A stretch of 64,000 nt of DNA from Chryseobacterium wanjuense (GCF_900111495.1 NZ_FOIU01000002.1:310001-374000); one strand, 5' to 3'. Counted from the first letter of the stretch, positions 9,857 to 19,801 are shown. A program made the numbers and translations. The notes: generated by a model from the sequence alone, not told the origin.

Positions 9857-9887
9857 AAAACCCCACTTAAAAAACAAGTGGGGTTTT
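9857..9887. terminator. Bidirectional terminator between the unknown gene and infB
   Basis: A 12-bp perfect stem, AAAACCCCACTT (9857-9868) with AAGTGGGGTTTT (9876-9887), encloses a 7-nt A-rich loop. The A and T ends give a U tract in either direction. It lies between the convergent stops at 9851 and 9909. Confidence 0.9.
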
Positions 9888-9908
9888 ATTTATCTCAAAA
9901 AAGTAGAG

Positions 9909-12900
9909 TTATTTCAATTTCTTTTTAACAGCTACCTCTTCATATACTTCAAGAATATCTCCGATTTCGATGTCATTGTATCCTTTCAAGTTCAATCCGC
10001 ATTCGTAACCTTTTGTTACTTCTTTAACGTCGTCCTTGAAACGCTTCAAGCTTTCCAGCTCTCCGTCGAATTTTACGATACCGTCTCTTAGTACTCTTAC
10101 TTTAGAATTTCTTGTTACTTTTCCTGAAAGAACCATACAACCTGCAATTGTTCCAACTTTAGAAATCTTGAATACTTCTCTGATTTCCACGTTACCAATT
10201 ACCTGCTCTTGAATTTCCGGAGAAAGCATTCCCTCCATCGCTTCTTTTACTTCATCGATTGCTTTATAGATTACAGAATATGTTCTGATTTCAATTTCTT
10301 CACGGTCTGCAAGTTCTTTTGCATTAGCACCAGCTCTTACGTTGAATCCGATGATAATTGCATCTGACGCTGCAGCCAGGTTGATATCAGATTCAGTAAT
10401 CTGACCTACTCCGGAGTGAAGAATTTTAACACTGATTTCTTCTGTTGATAATCTTTGTAACTGATCAGAAAGAGCTTCTACAGAACCATCCACGTCTCCT
10501 TTCAGGATAATATTCAATTCTTTGAATTCTCCTAAAGCAATACGTCTACCCAATTCTTCAAGTGTCGTATGTTTTTTAGTTCTGATTGATAATTCTCTCT
10601 GTAATTGTTCTCTCTTATTGGCAATAGCCTTACCTTCACTTTCATCAGCATATACACGGAATTTATCACCTGCAGTAGGCGCCCCGTCCAATCCTAAGAT
10701 CGTTGCAGGAATTGATGGACCCGCTTCTGTAAGATTTTTTCCTCTTTCATCAAGCAAAGCTTTTACTTTACCGTGATTTTTACCTGCTACCACATAGTCT
10801 CCAACTCTTAAAGTTCCGGTTTGTACCAGCATTGTTGCCACATAACCTCTACCTTTATCTAAAGATGCTTCAATAACAACTCCATTTGCTGAACGCTCAG
10901 GATTTGCTTTTAATTCCAGCATTTCAGCTTGTAATAGAACTTTTTCCAACAATACATCTACATTATTACCGAATTTAGCTGAGATCTCTTGTGCCTGAAC
11001 ATTTCCACCCCACTCTTCTACTAAAACCGGAGGGTTTAAGCCTGAAAGCTGTTGACGGATGTTATCAGGATTCGCATTAGGTTTATCAACTTTATTGATT
11101 GCGATAATCATTGGAACTTGTGCAGCTTGAGCGTGAGCAATAGCTTCTTTTGTTTGTGGCATCACATCATCATCAGCAGCAATTACAATAATTGCAATAT
11201 CCGTGATCTGAGCACCTCTGGCTCTCATCGCTGTAAACGCTTCGTGACCTGGAGTATCTAAGAATGTAATTCTTTGTCCATTTTCCAGTTTCACGTTATA
11301 AGCACCGATATGCTGAGTAATACCTCCGGATTCACCTGCAATTACGTTAGTTTTTCTAATGTAATCCAATAATGAGGTTTTACCGTGGTCAACGTGTCCC
11401 ATTACAGTAACTACAGGAGCTCTTTGCAATAAGCTTTCTTCAGTATCAACTTCTTCTTCAGCGTCTGTTTCTTCAAGATCAGCATCCGAGAATTCGATTT
11501 TATATCCAAATTCATCAGCTACTAATAATAAGGTATCAGCTTCAAGTCTTTGATTCATCGTAACCATTACACCCAGTGAGAAACAAGCAGAAATTACTTC
11601 TGTCGGAGAAACGTTCATTAAGCTCGCCAATTCACCAACCGTGATGAATTCCGTTACTTTCAGCGTTCTGTCTTGTGCTTCAAGCTCTTGCTGGCGTTCG
11701 TCCTGTTCTCTACGGAAGTTTCTCTTATCTTTTCTGTGTTTAGCAGATTTAGATTTACCTCCTTTATTGGTTAATTTTTCAAGGGTTTCCTTGATCTGGT
11801 TTTTAACTTGCTCATCCGTTAATTCAACAGGCATGGTTCTTTGCCCCGGTCTGTTGTTTCCGAAACGGTTTCCGCCGCCTTGTCCTGGAGGACGATTTCC
11901 TCCCTGACCTGGTGGACGGTTTCCTTGGTTATTATTTCCAAAACGGTTTCCGCCGCCTTGTCCACCCTGACCTTGAGGACGGTTTCCTTGGCCGCCTTGT
12001 CCCTGGTTTCTGTTTCCGCCTTGTCCACCGTTATTCGGACGGTTTCCTTGGCCTCCACCTTGGTTATTGTTGTTATTTCCGCCTTGCTGATTATTGTTAC
12101 CACCTTGTTGGTTGTTTTGACCTCCAGGTTTTTCAATTCTCTTTCTTTTCTTTTTAGCACCGGCGCCTTTAGATTTATCAGCAAATTGGCTTAAGTCAAT
12201 TTTTTCACCGACGATTTTCGGGCCGTCTAGTTTCTGATAAACTGTTTCAATTTTTTGAGGTTCCTGAGATACTTCCTCAGCTTTTGCAGGCTCAGCTTTT
12301 ACCTCTACAGGTTTAGCCGGAGTTTCCACAACCGGTTTTGGAGCTTCTTTTACAGGCTCTGCAGTTGGTTTTTCCTCTGCTTTTTTCTCCTCTACTTTTG
12401 GTTTGTCTTTTTTCACAGGTCTGTTTCTAGATTCTATTTGAGACAAATCTATTTTATCCAGAACTTTGAATTCCTGTTTTTCAGGAGCCGCCTTTACTTC
12501 AGGAGCAGGCGCTGCTTCTTCTTTCTTCTCTTCCACTACCGGTGTTGTCTCTGGTTTTGGTTGTGGAGCAGGTTCAGGAGCAGGAGTTTCTTCCACTTCA
12601 GGTGCCTTAGGCTCAAGGTCTATTTTACCTAAAATTTTAGTTTCTGGTTTATTTGCTTTAGCTCTTATTACTTCAGGGGTTTTCTTTTCTTCAATTTCCA
12701 GTTTTTCTTCGGGAACTTTTGTGATCACCACCTCATGGGAAGCCTTGCGTTGTTCGCCGTCTTTAGCAAACTCAGCTTCCAATGCAGAATATGCCGCTTC
12801 TTCCAATTGAGCGTTAGGATTGCTTTCAACCTCGAAACCCCTTGATTGTAAAAACTCTACTAATCTGGACATCGAAATGTTGAATTCCTTTACCGCTTTA

Positions 12901-12920
12901 TTTAATCTAATTTTTGGCAT
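9909..12920 (-). CDS. infB: Translation initiation factor IF-2
   Basis: IF-2 is the GTPase that brings initiator tRNA to the ribosome and helps join the subunits. The 1003-residue protein has an N-terminal IF2_N module (residues 1-50), a long Lys/Glu/Pro linker, a Gly/Asn/Gln-rich stretch at about 266-363 made of degenerate NQGG and GNRPxGQGG units, a second IF2_N-like helical part, and then the GTPase core. The P-loop GHVDHGKT is at residues 508-515, followed by DTPGHEAF (G3), NKVDKP (G4) and the beta-barrel domains. It is longer than the E. coli protein because of the linker. It is the last gene of rimP-nusA-infB, with a 78-nt gap after nusA, and ends at a strong terminator. Confidence 0.98.
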   Translation of the reverse strand: MPKIRLNKAVKEFNISMSRLVEFLQSRGFEVESNPNAQLEEAAYSALEAEFAKDGEQRKASHEVVITKVPEEKLEIEEKKTPEVIRAKANKPETKILGKIDLEPKAPEVEETPAPEPAPQPKPETTPVVEEKKEEAAPAPEVKAAPEKQEFKVLDKIDLSQIESRNRPVKKDKPKVEEKKAEEKPTAEPVKEAPKPVVETPAKPVEVKAEPAKAEEVSQEPQKIETVYQKLDGPKIVGEKIDLSQFADKSKGAGAKKKRKRIEKPGGQNNQQGGNNNQQGGNNNNNQGGGQGNRPNNGGQGGNRNQGQGGQGNRPQGQGGQGGGNRFGNNNQGNRPPGQGGNRPPGQGGGNRFGNNRPGQRTMPVELTDEQVKNQIKETLEKLTNKGGKSKSAKHRKDKRNFRREQDERQQELEAQDRTLKVTEFITVGELASLMNVSPTEVISACFSLGVMVTMNQRLEADTLLLVADEFGYKIEFSDADLEETDAEEEVDTEESLLQRAPVVTVMGHVDHGKTSLLDYIRKTNVIAGESGGITQHIGAYNVKLENGQRITFLDTPGHEAFTAMRARGAQITDIAIIVIAADDDVMPQTKEAIAHAQAAQVPMIIAINKVDKPNANPDNIRQQLSGLNPPVLVEEWGGNVQAQEISAKFGNNVDVLLEKVLLQAEMLELKANPERSANGVVIEASLDKGRGYVATMLVQTGTLRVGDYVVAGKNHGKVKALLDERGKNLTEAGPSIPATILGLDGAPTAGDKFRVYADESEGKAIANKREQLQRELSIRTKKHTTLEELGRRIALGEFKELNIILKGDVDGSVEALSDQLQRLSTEEISVKILHSGVGQITESDINLAAASDAIIIGFNVRAGANAKELADREEIEIRTYSVIYKAIDEVKEAMEGMLSPEIQEQVIGNVEIREVFKISKVGTIAGCMVLSGKVTRNSKVRVLRDGIVKFDGELESLKRFKDDVKEVTKGYECGLNLKGYNDIEIGDILEVYEEVAVKKKLK

Positions 12921-12998
12921 CTATATTATTTACTGTTTTTTAATTCTTAAAATTAAAGTATTTCTTTTTTACTGTTTATTAAAATTTATTTAAAAATC

Positions 12999-14234
12999 TT
13001 AATCTTCAAATTCTTCTCTAAGAATACGCTTAACTTCTTCAATAGTTTCCTCTTCAAGGTCAACCATATTCAATAGACTCTCCGTTTCTTTATCCAATAC
13101 TGATTTCGCAGTAGTAAGACCTACTTTCTTAAACTCATCCAAAATCCATTCTTCGATGTCATCGTTGAATTCTGTAAGTTCAACATCGTCATCTTCGTTG
13201 GATTCTCTATGCACATCAATTTCATAACCTGTCAACCAAGAAGCAAGTCTAATATTCTGACCTTGTTTTCCGATTACTTTAGAAATCTCTTCAACAGGCG
13301 TATATACCAAAGCATATTCTTGCTGCTCGTTGATATCAATTTTATTGATCGTCACATTTCCTAAAGCTCTCTTCACCAAAATCTCAGGGTTTTTCGACCA
13401 CTGAATAACATCGATGTTTTCATTTCTCAATTCTCTTACCACGCCGTGAATTCTTGATCCCTTCACACCCACACAAGCACCTACAGGATCGATTCTGTCG
13501 TCGTAAGCATCTACTGCAATCTTCGCCTTTTCACCAGGAATTCTCACTACCTTTTTCAACATGATAGTACCATCTTGGATTTCAGGAATTTCCAGCTCTA
13601 ATAATTTCTCTAGGAATTTAGGTGCAGTTCTGGAAATAATAATCTGCGGTTTTGAACCTTTGAAGTCTACTGTCTCCACAATAGCTCTGATATTCTCACC
13701 CTTTTTAAAGAAATCGGATGGAATCTGATTTTCTTTAGGCAAAATAAATTCATTTCCTTCATCATCCAGCAAAATCACGTGCTTGTGACGGATATGGTGG
13801 ATTTCTCCCACTACGATCTCCCCGATTCTGTCTTTAAACTGCTCGTACAACATTGCATTGTTGTGCTCTTGTAGTTTTGTAGCTAAAATCTGTTTCAAAG
13901 TAAGGATATTTCTTCTTCCCAACTGAGCAACAGGAATTTCCATTGTAAAGTCTTCTCCCACTTCAAAAGTAGGGTCGATTTTCTTAGCCTCAGAGATTTC
14001 GATTTCCAAATCATCATCTTCCGACATCTCGTCTTCTACAATCGTTTTATTTAAAAATATCTGAAAATCTCCTTTATCAGGGTTTACAATCACATCAAAA
14101 TGATCATCCGAATCGTATCTTTTTCTCAAAAGTGTCTTCAGTGAATCTTCAATAATTGCCATAAGATCAATCTTACTGATCCCTTTTTCGTCTTTAAAAT
14201 CACCAAAGGATTCAATCAACGCTATATTGTCCAT
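12999..14234 (-). CDS. nusA: Transcription termination/antitermination factor NusA
   Basis: NusA binds RNA polymerase and modulates pausing, hairpin-dependent termination and antitermination. The 411-residue protein shows the N-terminal polymerase-binding domain, an S1 domain around VVGEIHHIRHKHVILLD, a KH1 domain with GACVGVKGSRIHGVV and a KH2 domain with VIGKQGQNIRLAS. The C-terminal part is a short acidic tail without the duplicated acidic repeats of enterobacterial NusA, which is normal outside proteobacteria. It lies 17 nt after rimP and upstream of infB, the conserved operon order. A terminator-like hairpin in the operon leader could make its own synthesis sensitive to NusA level. Confidence 0.97.
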   Translation of the reverse strand: MDNIALIESFGDFKDEKGISKIDLMAIIEDSLKTLLRKRYDSDDHFDVIVNPDKGDFQIFLNKTIVEDEMSEDDDLEIEISEAKKIDPTFEVGEDFTMEIPVAQLGRRNILTLKQILATKLQEHNNAMLYEQFKDRIGEIVVGEIHHIRHKHVILLDDEGNEFILPKENQIPSDFFKKGENIRAIVETVDFKGSKPQIIISRTAPKFLEKLLELEIPEIQDGTIMLKKVVRIPGEKAKIAVDAYDDRIDPVGACVGVKGSRIHGVVRELRNENIDVIQWSKNPEILVKRALGNVTINKIDINEQQEYALVYTPVEEISKVIGKQGQNIRLASWLTGYEIDVHRESNEDDDVELTEFNDDIEEWILDEFKKVGLTTAKSVLDKETESLLNMVDLEEETIEEVKRILREEFED

Positions 14235-14251
14235 TTATTCTTTTTTCTTTT

Positions 14252-14719
14252 TTAAAATTTAATTGTTACTAGTGCTTTCTTAATCTCAGAGTACGGAATT
14301 TCTTTTTCCTCCTCCACATCTACTTTTCCTTTGCCAATATCTTTCGGCTTGCGATAACGCAGGATAAGCGTGATTTTTTCTTCATCTATTTTTGCCAGTT
14401 CCCCTTCAATTTTCGTAGAGTCATTGAGTAAAACCTCAATCTCTCTTCCCATATTTTTGGCAAATTGTCTCGGAGTTGAAAGAGGCTCGCTCAATCCTGC
14501 AGACATTACCTGCAGGCTGAAATCGTGCTCTTCACGATCCATATTGAATTCTATTGCACGGCTTGCATCCAGGCAGTCCTGCAAAGAAACCCCGTTGTCA
14601 CCATCTAAAATCACTGTGATGTCATCCCCCGCAGAAATTTTTAAATCTATAAGAAATAAATCTTTTCTGGTTTCAAGGAATTCATTTAATAATTCTTCAA
14701 TTCTTTTTCTAAACTCCAT
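14252..14719 (-). CDS. rimP: Ribosome maturation factor RimP
   Basis: RimP assists maturation of the 30S subunit. The 155-residue protein has the typical two-domain arrangement: an N-terminal alpha/beta domain with DNGVSLQDCLDASRAIE and the signature SAGLSEPL near residue 90, and a C-terminal Sm-like domain with KITLILRYRKPK. It is the first gene of the operon rimP-nusA-infB. The ATG at 14719 is 28 nt past a U tract that ends a leader hairpin and about 73 nt from the likely transcription start. Confidence 0.95.
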   Translation of the reverse strand: MEFRKRIEELLNEFLETRKDLFLIDLKISAGDDITVILDGDNGVSLQDCLDASRAIEFNMDREEHDFSLQVMSAGLSEPLSTPRQFAKNMGREIEVLLNDSTKIEGELAKIDEEKITLILRYRKPKDIGKGKVDVEEEKEIPYSEIKKALVTIKF

Positions 14720-14747
14720 ATCTTACTTAATCTTGATTTACTGTACG

Positions 14748-14773
14748 AAAAAAGGCTTTCTTCCGAAGGCCTT
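14748..14773 (-). terminator. Terminator-like hairpin in the rimP-nusA-infB leader (possible attenuator)
   Basis: Read on the minus strand, AAGGC-C-TTC (14773-14765), the loop GGAA (14764-14761) and GAA-A-GCCTT (14760-14752) form an 8-bp stem with a single C-A mismatch, followed by U residues (14753-14748). It lies downstream of the probable promoter and upstream of rimP, so it can only act inside the leader RNA of this operon. An overlapping palindrome CGAAGGCCTTCG (14764-14775) could compete with it. Regulation by NusA is inferred from the operon content and from a comparable attenuator described for the Bacillus subtilis nusA operon. Confidence 0.6.
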
Positions 14774-14798
14774 CGCATGTTTTACCGTAAATCCAATG

Positions 14799-14829
14799 CA
14801 AATATACGAATTTTTATTAAAAAAGCAAA
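14799..14829 (-). promoter_or_regulatory. Promoter of rimP-nusA-infB
   Basis: On the minus strand TTTG (14826-14829), a 19-nt spacer and TATATTTG (14799-14806) match the Bacteroidota consensus exactly. The predicted start of transcription is near 14792, giving a leader of about 73 nt. Confidence 0.8.
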
Positions 14830-14885
14830 ATCATCTTATTATCAAGCGGATAAGTTAATTTTTATTTACATTAAATTAAAAGTCG

Positions 14886-14911
14886 TTGTGATGGTATTTT
14901 TATTATTTTTG
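14886..14911 (+). promoter_or_regulatory. Probable promoter at the head of the polysaccharide locus
   Basis: TATTTTTG (14904-14911) is an exact -7 box. A TTG lies at 14886-14888, a 15-nt spacer that is short for this consensus. Transcription would start near 14918, just before the TTG start codon of ugd. It is arranged back to back with the rimP promoter. Confidence 0.5.
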
Positions 14912-14936
14912 TCATGAATTTTTAAAAACATACATT

Positions 14937-16250
14937 TTGAATATTACTATTGTAGGAACAGGTTATGTAGGATTAGTTACAGGAACTACCTTAGCAGAAC
15001 TTGGCAATTCAGTATACTGTGTAGATATTGATGAGAAAAAAGTAGAAGGTATGAAAAACGGCGTTGTTCCCATCTATGAGCCGAACCTTGAAGAAATGTT
15101 CCTGAGAAACATTCAGGCAGAAAGATTATTCTTTACTACTGATTTAAAAGAAGCATTAGACAAAAGCGAAGTTATTTACCTGGCTTTGCCTACTCCGCCG
15201 GGAGGAGACGGATCTGCAGACCTTTCTTATGTGATAAAGGTAGCCAACGATATCGGAGAAATGATGACCGGATATAAAGTTGTGGTCAACAAAAGTACAG
15301 TTCCCGTAGGTACAGCAGACAAAGTAAGAGAAGTTATTGCTTCAAAGACTCAAATTCCTTTTGACGTAGTTTCCAATCCGGAATTTTTAAGGGAAGGTTT
15401 TGCTGTGGAAGATTCTATGAATCCTGCAAGAGTCGTTGTAGGATGCAGCTCTGACAAGGCAAAAGAGATTATGGCAAAAATTTATCAGCCATTTACCAAC
15501 ACCGGTGTTCCGATTATTTTCATGGACGAAAAATCTTCTGAGCTTACAAAATATGCTGCCAATTCATTCTTAGCGGTAAAAATTACGTTTATGAATGAAA
15601 TTGCCAACTACTGCGAAAAAGTAGGTGCAGACGTAGATAAAGTAAGACTGGGGATGGGAAGTGACGACAGAATCGGGCACAGATTTTTATTTCCGGGGAT
15701 CGGATATGGCGGAAGCTGTTTTCCGAAAGACGTAAAAGCGTTGATCAAGTCTGGGAAGCAGGAAGATTTTAATTTCCAGATTTTGGAAGCGACAGAAAAT
15801 GTAAATATCGCCCAGAAAGTAATCCTTGTTTCTGAAATTGAAAAATATTTCGGCGGAAATATTGAAGGAAAAACCATCGCGATGTGGGGATTGGCCTTTA
15901 AAGCAAATACAGACGACATCCGTGAAGCCTCTTCACTAGACAATATTGATCTTTTATTAAAGAAAGGAGCAAAAATCGTAGCGTACGACGCCATTGCAGA
16001 AGACAATGTACAAAAGATTTTAGGAGATAAAATCCAGTATGCAAAAAGTATGTACGAAGCATTGGAAAATGCAGATGCTCTATTCATTGCAACAGAATGG
16101 CCTGAATTTAAAAACCCGAATTTTAGTCTGATGGCTGAAAAAATGAAGAATAAGGTTATTTTTGACGGAAGAAATATGTATCCACTGGAAATTCCGGAAC
16201 AAAATGGCTTCTTTTATAAGAGTATCGGGCGAAGAACAATTGGCAGATAA
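14937..16250 (+). CDS. ugd: UDP-glucose 6-dehydrogenase
   Basis: The enzyme oxidises UDP-glucose to UDP-glucuronate with two NAD+. The 437-residue protein has an N-terminal Rossmann motif GTGYVGLVTG from residue 7, the middle helical domain, and the catalytic cysteine in GGSCFPKD (Cys261). The C-terminal NAD-type domain contains LAFKANTDDIREASS. The start is a TTG: it gives exactly the N-terminus expected for the family (MNITIVGTGYVGLV), while the nearby ATG at 14914 is out of frame and stops at once. It is the first gene of the long plus-strand polysaccharide locus and would supply the uronic acid precursor, perhaps for the AsnB-like amidating enzyme encoded downstream. Confidence 0.95.
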   Translation: MNITIVGTGYVGLVTGTTLAELGNSVYCVDIDEKKVEGMKNGVVPIYEPNLEEMFLRNIQAERLFFTTDLKEALDKSEVIYLALPTPPGGDGSADLSYVIKVANDIGEMMTGYKVVVNKSTVPVGTADKVREVIASKTQIPFDVVSNPEFLREGFAVEDSMNPARVVVGCSSDKAKEIMAKIYQPFTNTGVPIIFMDEKSSELTKYAANSFLAVKITFMNEIANYCEKVGADVDKVRLGMGSDDRIGHRFLFPGIGYGGSCFPKDVKALIKSGKQEDFNFQILEATENVNIAQKVILVSEIEKYFGGNIEGKTIAMWGLAFKANTDDIREASSLDNIDLLLKKGAKIVAYDAIAEDNVQKILGDKIQYAKSMYEALENADALFIATEWPEFKNPNFSLMAEKMKNKVIFDGRNMYPLEIPEQNGFFYKSIGRRTIGR

Positions 16251-16300
16251 ACACGATTTGCTATTAGCTTTAAAAATTTATCATTAATTTTAAACTTTAA

Positions 16301-16336
16301 CCAAAAGCCAAAAGCTATGAGCAGATGGCCAAAAGC
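16301..16336 (+). repeat. Short CCAAAAGC direct repeats
   Basis: CCAAAAGC occurs three times (16301-16308, 16308-16315, 16329-16336) in the 93-nt gap between ugd and rmlB. An upstream TAGCTTT can pair with AAAGCTA. No gene is seen in the gap; a role is unknown. Confidence 0.5.
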
Positions 16337-16343
16337 ATAATTT

Positions 16344-17435
16344 ATGAAAAATATAATCATTACAGGAGGAGCAGGATTCATTGGTTCCCACGTTGTAAGA
16401 GAATTTGTAAAAAACAATCCGAATACAACGATCATCAATCTTGACGCTCTTACTTATGCAGGAAATCTTGAAAACTTAAAGGACATTGAAAACGAACCCA
16501 ATTATGTTTTCGAAAAAGCAGACATTACAAAACCTGAAGAATTAAGAAAAGTATTCGAAAAATATAATCCTGATGCAGTTGTACACCTGGCTGCCGAAAG
16601 TCATGTAGACCGAAGCATCACAGATCCGATGGCATTTATTAATACCAACGTAAACGGAACAGCCAATCTTTTGAATCTTTGTAAAGAATTCTGGACATTA
16701 AATCCGGATCACACCCACGGAAGATTTCCGGATGAGAAGAGAACAAATCTTTTCTATCATGTTTCGACCGATGAAGTATACGGAAGTTTAGGCGAAACGG
16801 GATTCTTTTTAGAAACGACTTCTTACGATCCGCAATCTCCATATTCGGCTTCAAAAGCGGCTTCCGACCACTTGGTGAGAGCGTACGGAAATACTTATGG
16901 AATGCCGTTCATCATTTCAAACTGTTCAAACAATTACGGACCGAATCATTTCCCTGAAAAACTGATTCCGCTTTGTATTTCAAATATCATTAATGAAAGA
17001 CCTTTGCCTATTTATGGTGACGGAAAATATACAAGAGACTGGTTATTTGTAATCGATCACGCAAAAGGTATTCACCAAATTTTTAATGAAGCTAAAACCG
17101 GTGAAACCTACAACATCGGAGGTTTCAACGAATGGCAGAATATTGATCTGGTAAAGGAATTGATCAAGCAGATGGACGCCAAGTTAGGAAGACCGGAAGG
17201 CTATTCTGAAAAACTGATCACCTTTGTAAAAGACAGACCGGGTCACGACAAACGCTACGCCATTGATGCCACAAAACTAAATCAAGAGTTAGGCTGGAAA
17301 CCGTCTGTAACTTTCGAAGAAGGTTTAGGAAAAACCATCGACTGGTATCTTGAAAACAAGGAATGGCTTGAGCATGTAACCAGCGGAGATTATCAGAAAT
17401 ATTATGCTTCGCAATATACAAATGAGCCGAATTAA
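16344..17435 (+). CDS. rfbB: dTDP-glucose 4,6-dehydratase
   Basis: RmlB (RfbB) converts dTDP-glucose to dTDP-4-keto-6-deoxyglucose. The 363-residue protein is an extended short-chain dehydrogenase with GGAGFIGS at residues 8-15 and the catalytic Tyr167/Lys171 pair in SPYSASKAASD. HVSTDEVYGSL carries the Thr-Asp-Glu triad typical of 4,6-dehydratases, and SNNYGPNHFPEKLIPL is a further family signature. With RmlA downstream it feeds a deoxysugar route. Since rmlC and rmlD are missing, the product is probably used by the ketoisomerases and aminotransferase of this locus rather than for L-rhamnose. Confidence 0.96.
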   Translation: MKNIIITGGAGFIGSHVVREFVKNNPNTTIINLDALTYAGNLENLKDIENEPNYVFEKADITKPEELRKVFEKYNPDAVVHLAAESHVDRSITDPMAFINTNVNGTANLLNLCKEFWTLNPDHTHGRFPDEKRTNLFYHVSTDEVYGSLGETGFFLETTSYDPQSPYSASKAASDHLVRAYGNTYGMPFIISNCSNNYGPNHFPEKLIPLCISNIINERPLPIYGDGKYTRDWLFVIDHAKGIHQIFNEAKTGETYNIGGFNEWQNIDLVKELIKQMDAKLGRPEGYSEKLITFVKDRPGHDKRYAIDATKLNQELGWKPSVTFEEGLGKTIDWYLENKEWLEHVTSGDYQKYYASQYTNEPN

Positions 17436-17453
17436 AACGAATTTTACTAATTA

Positions 17454-17834
17454 ATGAACGAAAAAATTCTTTACAAAGACGAAAGTTATAAAATAATCGG
17501 AATTTGTATGGAGATCCACAACACATTAGGAAATGGTTTTGCAGAAGCAGTGTATAGTGAAATTCTTGAAAAGGAATTTATAAAAAATAATATTCCTTAC
17601 GAAAAAGAAAAATTGCTTAAAATATTTTTTAAAGGTGAAGAATTGAGTAAAAAGTACAAGGCTGATTATGTATGTTATAATGAAATTATAATAGAACTGA
17701 AATCAGCAACATTTTTACACGATAATTTTTCCAGTCAGCTTCTTAATTACCTGAAAGCAACTAATAAAAAACTAGGCATTCTTATTAACTTTGGAGAAAA
17801 GTCATTAAAATACAAGCGTATCATAAATTTATAA
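17454..17834 (+). CDS. GxxExxY-family protein
   Basis: This 126-residue protein carries the signature that names the family, G28-x-x-E31-x-x-Y34, in GFAEAVY. It also has a D70...E80-x-K82 arrangement ([15 protein letters not shown]) that resembles a PD-(D/E)xK nuclease core, although activity for the family is not established to my knowledge. It sits between rmlB and rmlA, 18 nt after the former, where it has no obvious role in sugar chemistry. Such genes are often found scattered in polysaccharide loci and may behave as small mobile passengers. A short near-palindrome follows it. Confidence 0.8.
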   Translation: MNEKILYKDESYKIIGICMEIHNTLGNGFAEAVYSEILEKEFIKNNIPYEKEKLLKIFFKGEELSKKYKADYVCYNEIIIELKSATFLHDNFSSQLLNYLKATNKKLGILINFGEKSLKYKRIINL

Positions 17835-17874
17835 ACACCGCGAATTCGAAATATTCGTGAAATTTGAAAAAAAA

Positions 17875-18738
17875 ATGAAAGGAATAATATTAGCCGGAGG
17901 TTCCGGAACCCGACTTTACCCTCTTACCATCGCAGTCAGCAAGCAATTAATGCCTGTTTACGACAAACCCATGATCTATTACCCGTTGTCAACTTTATTG
18001 TTAGCGGGAATAAAAGACATTTTAATTATCACCACACCGCATGACCAGCCCGGTTTCGTCAAATTATTAGGAGACGGTTCCCAAATCGGCTGCAATATTG
18101 AGTATGTAGTTCAGCCAAGTCCAGATGGTCTCGCGCAGGCTTTCATTTTGGGAGACAAATTCATTGGTGACGATGCTGCGGCATTGGTTTTGGGTGATAA
18201 TATTTTTTACGGTTCCGAAATGGGAACTTTACTTAAAGACAAAACAAATCCTGATGGAGGCGTTGTTTTTGCCTACCACGTTTCAGATCCGGAAAGATAT
18301 GGAGTTGTGGAATTTGATGATGATTTTAAGGCTGTTTCTATTGAAGAAAAACCTTTAACACCAAAATCAAATTACGCCGTTCCCGGACTCTATTTTTACG
18401 ACAATGAAGTAGTGGAAATCGCTAAAAACATCAAGCCTTCTGCAAGAGGAGAGCTCGAAATCACTGATGTAAACAACGTTTACCTTCAAAAAGGAAAACT
18501 GGAAGTGGGCGTTCTCGACAGAGGTACGGCCTGGCTCGATACGGGAACTTTCGATTCCCTGAACGACGCTTCAGAATTTGTAAGAGTCATTGAAAAAAGG
18601 CAAGGCTTCAAAATCGGATGTATTGAAGAAATCGCTTTCAGAAATAAATTCATTAATGAAGAAAAGCTCCTGGAAACTGCTACCAAATATGGAAAGAGCG
18701 GATACGGTGAATACTTAAAACAATTAATTAACAAATAA
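17875..18738 (+). CDS. rfbA: Glucose-1-phosphate thymidylyltransferase
   Basis: RmlA (RfbA) makes dTDP-glucose from dTTP and glucose-1-phosphate. With the ATG at 17875 the protein is 287 residues, the usual length, and starts [18 protein letters not shown], the nucleotide-binding signature. Other family features are [16 protein letters not shown], the substrate-binding VLGDNIFYG and [24 protein letters not shown] 18 nt upstream is in frame but would add residues not seen in the family, so it is not used. A hairpin with a T run follows the gene, so it probably ends the first transcription unit of the locus. Confidence 0.95.
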   Translation: MKGIILAGGSGTRLYPLTIAVSKQLMPVYDKPMIYYPLSTLLLAGIKDILIITTPHDQPGFVKLLGDGSQIGCNIEYVVQPSPDGLAQAFILGDKFIGDDAAALVLGDNIFYGSEMGTLLKDKTNPDGGVVFAYHVSDPERYGVVEFDDDFKAVSIEEKPLTPKSNYAVPGLYFYDNEVVEIAKNIKPSARGELEITDVNNVYLQKGKLEVGVLDRGTAWLDTGTFDSLNDASEFVRVIEKRQGFKIGCIEEIAFRNKFINEEKLLETATKYGKSGYGEYLKQLINK

Positions 18739-18762
18739 GCAGCCTTAATATTAATAAATTTT

Positions 18763-18827
18763 AAAACTATTACCTTTATGACTAATAGTTTTTGTTTGTA
18801 ACAACAAATATTAATATATTAGTTGTT
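18763..18827 (+). terminator. Probable terminator hairpins after rfbA
   Basis: A 10-bp stem AAAACTATTA (18763-18772) with TAATAGTTTT (18783-18792) leads into a T-rich stretch. A second hairpin follows, AACAAC...GTTGTT (18800-18805 with 18822-18827), extended inward past one A-A mismatch. Both are AT-rich and therefore weak on energy grounds. Confidence 0.5.
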
Positions 18828-18890
18828 ATTTTCCTGTTTTATGTGAATAATAATTCATAACACAGAAAATATCAAATAGATTAAATATTA

Positions 18891-18898
18891 TAAATTTG
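18891..18898 (+). promoter_or_regulatory. Possible -7 box for the ABC transporter unit
   Basis: TAAATTTG matches TAnnTTTG and lies 19 nt before the ATG of the permease gene, after the hairpins that follow rfbA. No TTG is found at the -33 distance. Confidence 0.4.
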
Positions 18899-18917
18899 CA
18901 TTAAAATTTTCACACAG

Positions 18918-19766
18918 ATGAATGAACCACAACAAAAGTGGACTGAAACAATTGAAGCCAACCATTCTTTATTCGATTTAAAACTAAAAGAAGTATGGAG
19001 ATACAAAGATCTAGTTTACATGTTTGTAAAAAGAGATTTCGTCTCCAGTTTTAAGCAAACGATTTTAGGACCAATCTGGTTTTTTGTAAATCCCATTCTT
19101 ACAACTATTGTTTATCTAATAGTTTTCGGAAGAATTGCTAATCTCCCTACAGACGGAGCGCCGCCATTGCTTTTCTATCTTGCCGGAGTGACCCTTTGGA
19201 ATTACTTTTCTGCATGTCTTCTGGGAACATCTTCCACATTTATAGGAAATGCCAGTATTTTCGGGAAAGTATATTTTCCCAGATTAGTTTCTCCTTTATC
19301 CATTGTTCTTTCGAACTTGATGCGTTTTGGGGTACAGTTTTTATTATTCATTCTTGGTTGGGCATATTATTACTCACAGGGAGACATCCAGCCGAATATC
19401 TGGATTTTGGCAACACCTTTTTTAATTATATTAATGGCCTTATTCGCTCTCGGAGTGGGAATGATCTTCTCGGCACTCACAACAAAATATAAAGACCTGA
19501 GCATGCTTTTGGGATTTGGTGTAAGTTTATATATGTATGCAACACCTGTTATTTATCCAACCTCAGCTTTGCCGGGATTCTTTAAAAAATTGGCTTTCTA
19601 TAACCCATTGACAGGTATTTTTGAATGCTTCAAATATGCATGGCTTGGCGTGGGAGATTTTTCTCCTATGATGCTGGTTATAAGTACCGCTATTATCCTA
19701 ATACTTTTAGCCATTGGTACCGTTATTTTCAACAAGGTTGAAAAAACATTTATGGATACAGTTTAA
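18918..19766 (+). CDS. Polysaccharide ABC transporter permease (Wzm type)
   Basis: The 282-residue integral membrane protein has the ABC-2 layout: a cytoplasmic N-terminus with LKEVWRYKDLVYMFVKRDF, an amphipathic segment with ILGPIWFFVNPI and about six transmembrane segments. This is the pattern of permeases that export lipid-linked O-antigen, teichoic acid or capsule chains (Wzm/RfbD/TagG group). It forms a pair with the ATPase gene 35 nt downstream. Because no Wzx flippase or Wzy polymerase is present, export of a finished chain by this transporter is the likely route. Confidence 0.9.
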   Translation: MNEPQQKWTETIEANHSLFDLKLKEVWRYKDLVYMFVKRDFVSSFKQTILGPIWFFVNPILTTIVYLIVFGRIANLPTDGAPPLLFYLAGVTLWNYFSACLLGTSSTFIGNASIFGKVYFPRLVSPLSIVLSNLMRFGVQFLLFILGWAYYYSQGDIQPNIWILATPFLIILMALFALGVGMIFSALTTKYKDLSMLLGFGVSLYMYATPVIYPTSALPGFFKKLAFYNPLTGIFECFKYAWLGVGDFSPMMLVISTAIILILLAIGTVIFNKVEKTFMDTV

Positions 19767-19801
19767 AAAAATTTATTAATTTCCCTAATTAAATTAAAAA
19801 A

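Noticed and set aside
11641..12810. Several long open frames on the plus strand opposite the infB linker
   Set aside because: They are the complement of a Lys/Glu/Pro- and Gly/Asn-rich coding region with few stops; their products are low-complexity and IF-2 on the other strand is certain.
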